Shown here: in pieces, positions 55,382 through 64,000 of the stretch | Numbering within the stretch: position 1 is the stretch's first letter | Layout: each line of letters starts with the position of its first letter | From: Symbiodinium natans | Lineage: Eukaryota > Sar > Dinophyceae > Suessiales > Symbiodiniaceae | NCBI GenBank assembly: GCA_905221605.1 | Contig: CAJNDS010002254.1 | Coordinates: forward strand, 1 to 64,000 | Direction of reading: 5' to 3' | DNA length: 64,000 bases | Program-made: the position numbers and the translations under genes | The notes under the pieces: model-generated | Told to the model about the DNA's origin: nothing | What the model saw: the letters and a program-made list of their open reading frames with translations, nothing else | Databases searched by the model: none

Positions 55382-56788
55382 TCAGGCGAATCCAAGAATC
55401 TGCTTCATGGCCGTGTAAGTGCCGAAGACAAAGAGGAAGATGCCCAGAGCCAGGAAGGCCAGGGTCAGGAGGATCTCTTTAGTGAACCAGGAGAAGCCCT
55501 TCGTGTCCCTGCGACGGAGCGCCAGGATCCACAAGGGTGGCACGATGAAGGAGATGTAAGCCGAGGCGAAGGCTCCGATGAAGTCCAGCATCTCCTTCAG
55601 ACTTGTGATGACCACAGCCACCAGCACCACCAAGGCCACAGAGGCGAGGGCACAGAAGATGTCGTACCACCGCGTCGCGGACCGGCCGTAGACCACCACA
55701 TCCGTCGCCTCGGCGTCGGCGTCGCGCCCCCGGACCTTCCGTACGGCATAGGCCAGGAACTGCCGCACGGGGTAGATGTGAAACTGGAAGCAAGTGAGTA
55801 CGCTGTACATCACCGAGGCCAAAGAGATGACCACCAAGACTTGCTTCCTCACGGGCATCAGGTCCAAAATCAAGGAGTCCTTCTGACCCTCTGCCACGCC
55901 AAAAGCCAAGACTCCCAGGATGGACACGGTGGCGTACAGCACGAAGCTGAGGCCAGAGCTCAGCAAGGCCACACGCATCATCCGCTTCACCGACGGCTCG
56001 GGTGTGATTTCTCCAGTGAGCTGTGGCACATTGAACTGGTTGTTGTAGGCGAAGACCATATTGTTGATGGCGCCCATGTAGCTCAGCATCGTAGCGTGGC
56101 CGGGGCCAAAAAGGAAGGTCTCCGGCGTGATGCTCTCGTTGATGCCGGATTGGCCCAGGTAGCTTCCCACCACGATCACCAGAAACGCCAAAGCAGCTAC
56201 GCTGAGGGCCGCCAAGTGCCGCATGAAGCCGATATCTCGGGCGAGGGCCATGGGACAGCACACGAAGATCCCCACCAACACCACGAAGATGTTGCGCGCA
56301 TGCTGGTCCGCGTCGAAGATCACCACGAAGACCTGGCCGCAAACGATGAGGTATCCCGCCGCAGCACCAAGGCAGTTGCAGGTGTTCATGAAGCCCGTGA
56401 TGAAGGACATGGAAGGGTGGAAGAGGCTCTCACAAAGATCCTCGAAGCTCCACGACTTGGTCTCCACGGAAGCCACGGAGATCATACGGATGCTTGCCAC
56501 AGTCAGCACTGCACCGATCAGCAGACAGCCCAGCTGGTAGACGGCACCGACTTCGGCGGCATGTACGGAAATGGACAAAATGCCAGCGCCAATGCCTGCT
56601 TTGCTCAAGCAGATGGCCGACGGCAACACGCCTCCCGGGCGGAAGAGACCCGCCAAGCCAGATGTCCTTTCGCTGCCTTTGCCTGAACCCTGCTCCGCCG
56701 GAATCTTCTCTGGCTCTGACAGCCCATCTTCCGTGGAGGCCGTCTCCAAGTCCACATGCTCCACTGGAACCGCAAGCTTAGAAGCCAT
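55382..56788 (-). CDS. Amino acid transporter, AAAP family, array copy 3
   Basis: Complete 468-residue copy. Has Lys in FTKEIL as in copy 1, otherwise like copies 4 and 5. Silent sites place it between copies 1-2 and 4-5: it keeps GGCTCGGGTGTG (as 1 and 2) but has AACACCACGAAG with the G found in 4 and 5. The open frame before its ATG runs 120 codons through simple repeats and is not part of the protein. Confidence 0.93.
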   Translation of the reverse strand: MASKLAVPVEHVDLETASTEDGLSEPEKIPAEQGSGKGSERTSGLAGLFRPGGVLPSAICLSKAGIGAGILSISVHAAEVGAVYQLGCLLIGAVLTVASIRMISVASVETKSWSFEDLCESLFHPSMSFITGFMNTCNCLGAAAGYLIVCGQVFVVIFDADQHARNIFVVLVGIFVCCPMALARDIGFMRHLAALSVAALAFLVIVVGSYLGQSGINESITPETFLFGPGHATMLSYMGAINNMVFAYNNQFNVPQLTGEITPEPSVKRMMRVALLSSGLSFVLYATVSILGVLAFGVAEGQKDSLILDLMPVRKQVLVVISLASVMYSVLTCFQFHIYPVRQFLAYAVRKVRGRDADAEATDVVVYGRSATRWYDIFCALASVALVVLVAVVITSLKEMLDFIGAFASAYISFIVPPLWILALRRRDTKGFSWFTKEILLTLAFLALGIFLFVFGTYTAMKQILGFA

Positions 56789-57545
56789 GGCCCACAAAGG
56801 TCTCACTGTCTCACTGGAATCGCTTTGGGTGGTGAAACCTTTCTTCTCGAGCACAGAATGCTGTGGTATGCTCCATGTAAACAGAATCCTTACCGTGCGA
56901 ACTATGTGCAGTAGGAGTAGGAAGACTAGGAGGAGGAGGAGGAGGAGGAGGAGGAGTAGGAGTAGGAGTAGAAGGCATAGGCGAAGCTGGAGCTTCGACA
57001 ATACTCTAGCAGTAGCCAGCAGTTGCAGTGGCAGCGGTCCAAATGGCAGTAGTCGTGGCCACACTCGTGAAGATGGCGATGTAGTCCGATGTAGTAGCAG
57101 TAGGCGTGGCAGCAGCACCGCAGTATCGTACCATCGACAGCCCTGCACGCAGCCTGTTTGTCATCACGAACGCCAACAGCGCCCTTGCACTGTTGCAGTG
57201 ACGTAAGGATTGGGAGCGGGCCTTCAGATGTCGGCTCCGCATGGCATTGATGCTTATAGCAATGCCTGCAGTCTCCAACTGCGTCGCTTCGCCAAGATTT
57301 TCGCAGGCCGCAGCTTCACGCTGGCGTGCTGTCTCTGTGGATGCACGGCGTCTGGGCTGCGGGAGCTTTAACGTGCTGTACAACAGGGGCGAGCTTGACA
57401 TAAAGGCCTCATGAGGCCGTGGGTTTGCAGATGCTTACATGACTGAATTCGTAGTTCGTAGGGCATGGTGCTTCATGACCATCCTCAGTATGTGCACGAA
57501 CGTCATCTTGCATGTCGAAGACCTATGCAAGGGGCCACGCAGTGC
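56789..57545. repeat. Spacer between array copies 3 and 4
   Basis: Shortened leader (it lacks the GGAAGTTGCCGTCTC portion), an AGGAGG/AGTAGG repeat at 56910-56975, then the conserved half. Confidence 0.8.
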
Positions 57546-58952
57546 TCAGGCGAATCCAAGAATCTGCTTCATGGCCGTGTAAGTGCCGAAGACAAAGAGG
57601 AAGATGCCCAGAGCCAGGAAGGCCAGGGTCAGGAGGATCTCTCTAGTGAACCAGGAGAAGCCCTTCGTGTCCCTGCGACGGAGCGCCAGGATCCACAAGG
57701 GTGGCACGATGAAGGAGATGTAAGCTGAGGCGAAGGCTCCGATGAAGTCCAGCATCTCCTTCAGACTTGTGATGACCACAGCCACCAGCACCACCAAGGC
57801 CACAGAGGCGAGGGCACAGAAGATGTCGTACCACCGCGTCGCGGACCGGCCGTAGACCACCACATCCGTCGCCTCGGCGTCGGCGTCGCGCCCCCGGACC
57901 TTCCGTACGGCATAGGCCAGGAACTGCCGCACGGGGTAGATGTGAAACTGGAAGCAAGTGAGTACGCTGTACATCACCGAGGCCAAAGAGATGACCACCA
58001 AGACTTGCTTCCTCACGGGCATCAGGTCCAAAATCAAGGAGTCCTTCTGACCCTCTGCCACGCCAAAAGCCAAGACTCCCAGGATGGACACGGTGGCGTA
58101 CAGCACGAAGCTGAGGCCAGAGCTCAGCAGGGCCACACGCATCATCCGCTTCACCGACGGCTCCGGTGTGATTTCTCCAGTGAGCTGTGGCACATTGAAC
58201 TGGTTGTTGTAAGCGAAGACCATATTGTTGATGGCCCCCATGTAGCTCAGCATCGTAGCGTGGCCGGGGCCAAAAAGGAAGGTCTCTGGCGTGATGCTCT
58301 CGTTGATGCCGGACTGGCCCAGGTAACTTCCCACCACGATCACCAGAAACGCCAAGGCAGCTACACTGAGGGCCGCCAGGTGCCGCATGAAGCCGATATC
58401 TCGGGCGAGGGCCATGGGACAGCACACGAAGATCCCCACCAAGACCACGAAGATGTTGCGCGCATGCTGGTCCGCGTCGAAGATCACCACGAAGACCTGG
58501 CCGCAAACGATGAGGTATCCCGCCGCAGCACCAAGGCAGTTGCAGGTGTTCATGAAGCCCGTGATGAAGGACATCGAAGGGTGGAAGAGGCTCTCACAAA
58601 GATCCTCGAAGCTCCACGACTTGGTCTCCACGGAAGCCACGGAGATCATACGGATGCTTGCCACAGTCAGCACTGCACCGATCAGCAGACAGCCCAGCTG
58701 GTAGACGGCACCGACTTCGGCGGCATGTACGGAAATGGACAAAATGCCAGCGCCAATGCCTGCTTTGCTCAAGCAGATGGCCGACGGCAACACGCCTCCC
58801 GGGCGGAAGAGACCCGCCAAGCCAGATGTCCTTTCGCTGCCTTTGCCTGAACCCTGCTCCGCCGGAATCTTCTCGGGCTCTGACAGCCCATCTTCCGTGG
58901 AGGCCGTCTCCAAGTCCACATGCTCCACTGGAACCGCAAGCTTAGAAGCCAT
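57546..58952 (-). CDS. Amino acid transporter, AAAP family, array copy 4
   Basis: Complete 468-residue copy with FTREIL. Shares with copy 5 the silent or near-silent variants GGCTCCGGTGTG, AAGACCACGAAG and GACATCGAAG, so these two are the youngest pair or have been homogenised together. Confidence 0.93.
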   Translation of the reverse strand: MASKLAVPVEHVDLETASTEDGLSEPEKIPAEQGSGKGSERTSGLAGLFRPGGVLPSAICLSKAGIGAGILSISVHAAEVGAVYQLGCLLIGAVLTVASIRMISVASVETKSWSFEDLCESLFHPSMSFITGFMNTCNCLGAAAGYLIVCGQVFVVIFDADQHARNIFVVLVGIFVCCPMALARDIGFMRHLAALSVAALAFLVIVVGSYLGQSGINESITPETFLFGPGHATMLSYMGAINNMVFAYNNQFNVPQLTGEITPEPSVKRMMRVALLSSGLSFVLYATVSILGVLAFGVAEGQKDSLILDLMPVRKQVLVVISLASVMYSVLTCFQFHIYPVRQFLAYAVRKVRGRDADAEATDVVVYGRSATRWYDIFCALASVALVVLVAVVITSLKEMLDFIGAFASAYISFIVPPLWILALRRRDTKGFSWFTREILLTLAFLALGIFLFVFGTYTAMKQILGFA

Positions 58953-59719
58953 GGCCCACAAAGGTCTCACTGTCTCACTGGAATCGCTTTGGGTGGTGGA
59001 AGCTGTCGTCTCGAGCACAGAATGCTGTGGTATGCTCCATAAAAACAGAATCCTTACCGGAAGTTGCCGTCTCAAGAGTCGACCATAGTTCGCAATAGTA
59101 TGTGCAGTAGCAGGAGAACTAGGAGGAGCAGGAAGAGGAGTAGAAGGCAATAGGTGAAGCGGGAGCTGCGACAATACTCTAGCAGTAGCCAGCAGTTGCA
59201 GTGGCAGCGGTCCAAATGGCAGTAGTCGTGGCCACACTCGTGAAGATGGCGATGTAGTCCGATGTAGGAGCAGTAGGCGTGGCAGCAGCACCGCAGCATC
59301 GTACCATCGACACCCCTGCACGCAGCCTGTTTGTCATCACGAACGCCAACAGCGCCCTTGCACTGTTGCTGTTGCAGTGACGTAAGGATTGGGAGCGGGC
59401 CTTCAGATGTCGGCTCCGCATGGCATTGATGCTTATAGCAATGCCTGCAGTCTCCAACTGCTTCGCCAAGATTTTCGCAGGCCGCAGCTTCACGCTGGCG
59501 TGCTGTCTCTGTGGATGCACGGCGTCTGGGCTGCGGGAGCTTTAACATGCTGTACAACAGGGGCGAGCTTGACATAAAGGCCTCATGAGGCCGTGGGTTT
59601 GCAGATGCTTACATGACTGAATTCGTAGTTCGTAGGGCATGGTGCTTCATGACCATTCTCAGTATGTGCACGAACGTCATCTTGCATGTCGAAGACCTAT
59701 GCAAGGGGCCACGCAGTGC
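58953..59719. repeat. Spacer between array copies 4 and 5
   Basis: Leader, short AGGAGCAGGA repeat, conserved half with a five-base deletion (CTTCGCCAAG instead of CTTCGCTTCGCCAAG near 59460). Confidence 0.8.
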
Positions 59720-61126
59720 TCAGGCGAATCCAAGAATCTGCTTCATGGCCGTGTAAGTGCCGAAGACAAAGAGGAAGATGCCCAGAGCCAGGAAGGCCAG
59801 GGTCAGGAGGATCTCTCTAGTGAACCAGGAGAAGCCCTTCGTGTCCCTGCGACGGAGCGCCAGGATCCACAAGGGTGGCACGATGAAGGAGATGTAAGCC
59901 GAGGCGAAGGCTCCGATGAAGTCCAGCATCTCCTTCAGACTTGTGATGACCACAGCCACCAGCACCACCAAGGCCACAGAGGCGAGGGCACAGAAGATGT
60001 CGTACCACCGGGTCGCGGACCGGCCGTAGACCACCACATCCGTCGCCTCGGCGTCGGCCTCGCGGCCCCGGACCTTCCGTACGGCATAGGCCAGGAACTG
60101 CCGCACGGGGTAGATGTGAAACTGGAAGCAAGTGAGTACGCTGTACATCACCGAGGCCAAAGAGATGACCACCAAGACTTGCTTCCTCACGGGCATCAGG
60201 TCCAAAATCAAGGAGTCCTTCTGACCCTCTGCCACGCCAAAAGCCAAGACTCCCAGGATGGACACGGTGGCGTACAGCACGAAGCTGAGGCCAGAGCTCA
60301 GCAAGGCCACACGCATCATCCGCTTCACCGACGGCTCCGGTGTGATTTCTCCAGTGAGCTGTGGCACATTGAACTGGTTGTTGTAGGCGAAGACCATATT
60401 GTTGATGGCCCCCATGTAGCTCAGCATCGTAGCGTGGCCGGGGCCAAAAAGGAAGGTCTCCGGCGTGATGCTCTCGTTGATGCCGGACTGGCCCAGGTAG
60501 CTTCCCACCACGATCACCAGAAACGCCAAAGCAGCTACGCTCAGGGCCGCCAGGTGCCGCATGAAGCCGATATCTCGGGCGAGGGCCATGGGACAGCACA
60601 CGAAGATCCCCACCAAGACCACGAAGATGTTGCGCGCATGCTGGTCCGCGTCGAAGATCACCACGAAGACCTGGCCGCAAACGATGAGGTATCCCGCCGC
60701 AGCACCAAGGCAGTTGCAGGTGTTCATGAAGCCCGTGATGAAGGACATCGAAGGGTGGAAGAGGCTCTCACAAAGATCCTCGAAGCTCCACGACTTGGTC
60801 TCTACGGAAGCCACGGAGATCATACGGATGCTTGCCACAGTCAGCACTGCACCGATCAGCAGACAGCCCAGCTGGTAGACGGCACCGACTTCGGCGGCAT
60901 GTACGGAAATGGACAAAATGCCAGCGCCAATGCCTGCTTTGCTCAAGCAGATGGCCGACGGCAACACGCCTCCCGGGCGGAAGAGACCCGCCAAGCCAGA
61001 TGTCCTTTCGCTGCCTTTGCCTGAACCCTGCTCCGCCGGAATCTTCTCGGGCTCTGACAGCCCATCTTCCGTGGAGGCCGTCTCCAAGTCCACATGCTCC
61101 ACTGGAACCGCAAGCTTAGAAGCCAT
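59720..61126 (-). CDS. Amino acid transporter, AAAP family, array copy 5
   Basis: Complete 468-residue copy, first in the direction of transcription. Its only private residue change is Glu in GREADAEA, where the other copies have Asp. The conserved leader continues to about 61243 and then stops abruptly, marking the upstream edge of the amplified unit; the sequence beyond is unique. Confidence 0.93.
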   Translation of the reverse strand: MASKLAVPVEHVDLETASTEDGLSEPEKIPAEQGSGKGSERTSGLAGLFRPGGVLPSAICLSKAGIGAGILSISVHAAEVGAVYQLGCLLIGAVLTVASIRMISVASVETKSWSFEDLCESLFHPSMSFITGFMNTCNCLGAAAGYLIVCGQVFVVIFDADQHARNIFVVLVGIFVCCPMALARDIGFMRHLAALSVAALAFLVIVVGSYLGQSGINESITPETFLFGPGHATMLSYMGAINNMVFAYNNQFNVPQLTGEITPEPSVKRMMRVALLSSGLSFVLYATVSILGVLAFGVAEGQKDSLILDLMPVRKQVLVVISLASVMYSVLTCFQFHIYPVRQFLAYAVRKVRGREADAEATDVVVYGRSATRWYDIFCALASVALVVLVAVVITSLKEMLDFIGAFASAYISFIVPPLWILALRRRDTKGFSWFTREILLTLAFLALGIFLFVFGTYTAMKQILGFA

Positions 61127-61730
61127 GGCCCACAAAGGTCTCACTGTCTCACTGGAATCGCTTTGGGTGGTGGAAGCTGTCGTCTCGAGCACAGAATGCT
61201 GTGGCATGCTCCATATAAACACAATCCTTACCGGAAGTTGCCGTGCTTCCCTGTGGCCCGCGATTCTTACTTGCTCCGAAATCCCAACCCTGCCAAGCAC
61301 GAGACCTCTTGCACCACCAAAGTTATACGACTGCATGGATGGCTCGGAAAGGTCTCGGATGGACAAAGTGACGAGACATGCAAGAAAATGTAGGCTCTTG
61401 AGGGTCAAGTAATTAAGGTATTTGCGCATCTGCATTCCGACCCCAGGCACTGCAACTTCATTGTATAACTTATGATGAAGCTTCCTGGGGTGCATTGATT
61501 GACTAAAGCTGCGAGATGCACTTGTCTTCGTAGGGTCGCCCAATTCTCAGACACACGGCATGGGGGTCGGGGAGGGTGTTCGCAAGTCCATCTGCTCGGC
61601 TTCTTCTACATTAGTCACGACATCGCTGCTCAAAGCATAGCAATGGCCAGCATTGGAATCATGCACTTGCGGTCCAACAGAGTGACTGGAGCAAGGTAAA
61701 CAGAGCATCGAGAGCAAGAGGAGCCGTTGG
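61127..61730 (-). promoter_or_regulatory. Upstream region of the transporter array
   Basis: The shared leader covers 61127-61243. Beyond it lies unique DNA that may hold the array's promoter, as dinoflagellate tandem arrays are thought to be transcribed from one end. No core promoter motif is recognised. Confidence refers only to position. Confidence 0.3.
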
Positions 61731-61732
61731 AG

Positions 61733-61823
61733 TGGGCTATTATGTCAGACATCCCCAGAATCAAGCCTGCAAAGGGGCCATTTTTACGGGGTTTATGGGG
61801 CAGAATAGCCCATCCTGGTAAGT
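61733..61823. mobile_element. Hairpin element, family ACCAGGATGGGCTATT, right of the transporter array
   Basis: GAGTGGGCTATTATG at the left, CAGAATAGCCCATCCTGGTA at the right, with a longer core than the 50049-50114 copy. Together the two elements bracket the five-gene array. Confidence 0.75.
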
Positions 61824-61989
61824 TGGTGCGTTAAGGGAGTGGTTACGCGCGGTTGCGTGACTGAGTGGCGTGAAGTGCCGCGAGTCAGCACGCTGCATGA
61901 TTTTGAGCAGTTTATCAAATGAGGAGGCGTAGCTAGTGAGTCGAATGAATTGGCGAGTGCTTGCGAGCGACTGCCACATGAATCACAAC

Positions 61990-62310
61990 ATAAGTTGAGT
62001 GAGTGAGTGAGTGAGCGAGTGAGTGAGTGAGTGTTTCATATTATGTCTTATGTCCACAGCAGAGCTCCACTAGTCACTTTGCAAGATCTGCCGCCTCGAC
62101 CTCGTTCATGATTACGCATTGGGATGTTCGACGCAACGTCCAAGAGCAAGAGAAACCAGGGGAGTGAGCAATCGAGAAAGAGAGAAAGAAAGCGAGCGAG
62201 AGAGAGAGAGAGATGAAAAAAAAGAGACAAAAATAAGTAAAAAAACACATAAAGAAAGAAAGCAAAGAACAGAAAGAAAGAAAGAAAGCAAAGAGGAGGA
62301 CAGCGAGATC
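61990..62310. repeat. (GAGT)n followed by purine-rich AGAAAGAAA tract
   Basis: GAGTGAGTGAGT units at 61998-62032, then AG-rich sequence at 62150-62300. The Ser/Phe/Leu-only minus-strand frames are artefacts of the tract. Confidence 0.9.
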
Positions 62311-62409
62311 CAGAGAAAACAAGGACCGATGAAAACACGACTTGGCTGCACACGTCACGCGCCGCCCGTGCAAACCAGACCTCGACAGGCTAGAATTGCA
62401 AAGAGACCT

Positions 62410-62450
62410 GAACCTTAAACCCTAAACCCTAAACCCTAAACCCTAAAACC
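62410..62450 (-). repeat. Short CCCTAAA array
   Basis: Five units; telomere-type repeats reappear here after being almost absent from 28 to 61 kb. Confidence 0.9.
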
Positions 62451-62591
62451 ATGCTCTGGGTGCAGGATCTAAAGGCTTGAAAGCTTAGGGTTTAGTTTCT
62501 GGAGTTTGGGGTTCAGGCTGCACTACCCAAGCTGCAAGTTGTAAAGCCCAAACCCTACATGCACCGAGATCCTTGATGCCTGTGGCCTGTG

Positions 62592-62704
62592 CTACATGGG
62601 TGGTTGTCAAGATTATGATCCCTTTTGGGGTGCCCTGAAGAATAGGTGCCGTATTATAATAGTGATCCAAAAAGGGACCATAATTTTTGACAACCACCCA
62701 CATG
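62592..62704. mobile_element. Hairpin element with ATGGGTGGTTGTCAA ends
   Basis: CATGGGTGGTTGTCAAGATT and its near complement TTTTTGACAACCACCCACATG form the ends; inner arms ATGATCCCTTTTGG and CCAAAAAGGGACCAT also pair. No coding capacity. Confidence 0.85.
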
Positions 62705-62945
62705 CAAGCTTTATCAGGCTTTGCACACCTTCGGGCCCCGACTGCAGTTCCTGCTGCTCTGAAAACCCTCAACTCTAAACCCGAGGCCCTAAGCCATAAA
62801 CTCTAGAACATCCTAATACCTAATCCCCATCTTCCCCACCATCAACCTCCCCCTCGTTGCAATCCCTTATACCCCTGCGTTCACTGGGGTTTACGGTTTA
62901 CTCGGCATGGCGCCTTGGGCGCCATTGCCCTCTTCCAAGTCCGTC

Positions 62946-63162
62946 CACCCTAAACCCTAAACCCTAAACCCTAACCCCTAAACCCTAAACCCCTAAACCC
63001 TAACTCCTTGCCAGAGAGGCGGCAGCACATCCCAAGCTCCGTGGCCTGCGGAAGACGTCACCCAACACATACACGGTTAAGGGTTTAGGGTTTAGGGTTT
63101 AGGGTTTAGGGTTTAGGGTTTAGGGTTTAGGGTTTAGGGTTTAGGGTTTAGGGTTTAGGGAT
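62946..63162. repeat. CCCTAAA array, unique island, TTTAGGG array
   Basis: CCCTAAA units at 62946-63002, about 70 unique bases, then TTTAGGG units at 63078-63162. The layout is identical to that around proven exons of the anion transporter, so the island (63004-63075) may be a short exon on either strand. Confidence 0.85.
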
Positions 63163-63567
63163 GTTAAAAACGGAACCTTATATACACTCACCATAAACAG
63201 TAATATAAACCCTGTTTCATATTCGATCGGGGAGACCCGGAAGGAGAGGGGACAGAGGCTGCAAGGCAGAGGTCAGTGAGCAGATTAGAGTTAGAATGTT
63301 TCGTTTCAGCCCAACAAAGAGGCCAAACAACTCCTAATTACAGACATCCCCCGTTCTGATGCTCTTGCAGCCATTCCTTGGAGCCAAAGAGGTGGCTTTC
63401 GGAGAAGAGCTCGAGAATCTGTTTTCTCTATCGCATTGGCTGAGCCTCCAGGCCTCTCCCTGTGAAAAAGCGCATGGGCCGGTACCACCAGCGCCAGCAC
63501 TCTGGCCCTTCAAAGGCCGGGTGAGCCTCCTATCGCCTCCTTATAAGGACCTAAAAACCGGAGACCC
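63163..63567. other. No supported gene
   Basis: Lies downstream of the final coding segment. Overlapping weak frames on both strands, no domain; may contain the 3' UTR of the gene whose last exon ends at 63568. Confidence 0.4.
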
Positions 63568-63930
63568 TCATGCTGAGAGGCATGACTGCTGGAAGTCCTG
63601 GAACTCCTCTTCGGTGAAGAGTGCCCTCTTGATGCCGTCACGAGCAAGGCACATCTGCTTCAGCTCGTCCTTCAACGCCCTCGCCTTGGCCCTGGCCTCG
63701 TCACACTCAGCTCCAACGGTGGCGCCCTGGTGCAAGGCCTGTAGCTTGGAAGCCCCTGGGATGGTCATCGCAAACATCGTCTCTGCAACGTCCGCGAAGC
63801 CCGAAGCATCGCAGCTCATGGTCACGAGGCCTTCGCCCTTGTCCACCGCACCCCGTAGGTATGGAGAGCCAAGGTCCACCTTCAGCAGGGAAGCGAGGAG
63901 CTCCCGGCTCTTCTCCTTAAGGTAGCCCTT
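63568..63930 (-). CDS. C-terminal exon of an unrecognised protein
   Basis: The minus strand is open from about 63930 to the stop at 63568, some 120 residues. Sequence features are KEKSRELLASLLKVDLGSP, a small-residue stretch (MSCDASGFADVAETMFAMTI) and then a charged, probably coiled-coil tail (ARAKARALKDELKQM) ending FTEEEFQDFQQSCLSA. The upstream exon would lie beyond 63930 and perhaps outside the window. The layout (globular end then coiled coil) recalls cytoskeletal motor or scaffold proteins, but no defining motif is present and I do not assign a family. Confidence 0.5.
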   Translation of the reverse strand, partial: KGYLKEKSRELLASLLKVDLGSPYLRGAVDKGEGLVTMSCDASGFADVAETMFAMTIPGASKLQALHQGATVGAECDEARAKARALKDELKQMCLARDGIKRALFTEEEFQDFQQSCLSA

Positions 63931-64000
63931 ATTAAATTTATTAAGCTAGCCCAGTAATCATCTTACAATAAGGACACCCCATTATCCCCATTTCTGGGTG

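Noticed and set aside
56789-57148. Long N-terminal extensions of transporter copies 3, 4 and 5
   Set aside because: The extensions run through leader and simple repeats, differ between copies, and copy 1 lacks them; the shared start is MASKLAVP.

Overview
This window is nuclear DNA from a eukaryotic alga, most likely a core dinoflagellate (Suessiales-like; genus not determined). Four things point there. A 22-nt sequence at 22727-22748 matches the dinoflagellate trans-spliced leader except at its last base. A nuclear copy of a dinoflagellate-type mitochondrial cox1 segment lies at about 19995-20950. A head-to-tail array of single-exon genes sits at 50.6-61.1 kb. Several introns appear to use GA as the donor. 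Heptamer telomere-type repeats (TTTAGGG/CCCTAAA) are scattered through much of the first 27 kb and again near 62.4-63.2 kb, internal to the sequence and often inside introns.

Layout. 0-5.4 kb: mostly repeats, with weak traces of exons (a half RING-like zinc motif on the minus strand). 5.5-6.2 kb: a coiled-coil/ankyrin gene, minus strand, whose stop codon lies in a telomere-type repeat. 6.8-12.0 kb: a SulP/SLC26-type anion transporter on the minus strand. I could rebuild it as 12 coding exons that stay in frame for 655 residues; most introns are made largely of telomere-type repeats, and most have short direct repeats at both splice borders. 13-27.1 kb: many small coding-like islands, mainly minus strand, from one or two multi-exon membrane-protein genes of unknown family, with cox1 nuclear mitochondrial DNA (NUMT), a spliced-leader relict, hairpin elements and simple repeats between them. 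27.4-47 kb: a large minus-strand receptor-like locus, with a leucine-rich-repeat ectodomain (42.0-44.3 kb), a cysteine-rich stalk (40.8-41.6 kb) and probable membrane-spanning exons further 3'. 47.8-49.9 kb: a compact, broken second copy of the 19.8-27.1 kb gene, interrupted by an 860-bp CA-rich microsatellite. 50.6-61.1 kb: five almost identical amino acid/auxin permease (AAAP) family transporter genes in tandem. 61.2-64.0 kb: hairpin elements, simple repeats and a C-terminal exon of an unknown gene.

Nearly all recognisable genes lie on the minus strand, in line with the unidirectional gene blocks known in dinoflagellates. The recognisable products are mainly membrane proteins: an anion transporter, amino acid transporters and a putative surface receptor. 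They show no sign of forming one pathway. The most notable signal is the intron architecture: telomere-type repeats in opposed orientations between exons, repeated intron sequences, and direct repeats at splice borders, all suggestive of introns spread by insertion (introner-like).
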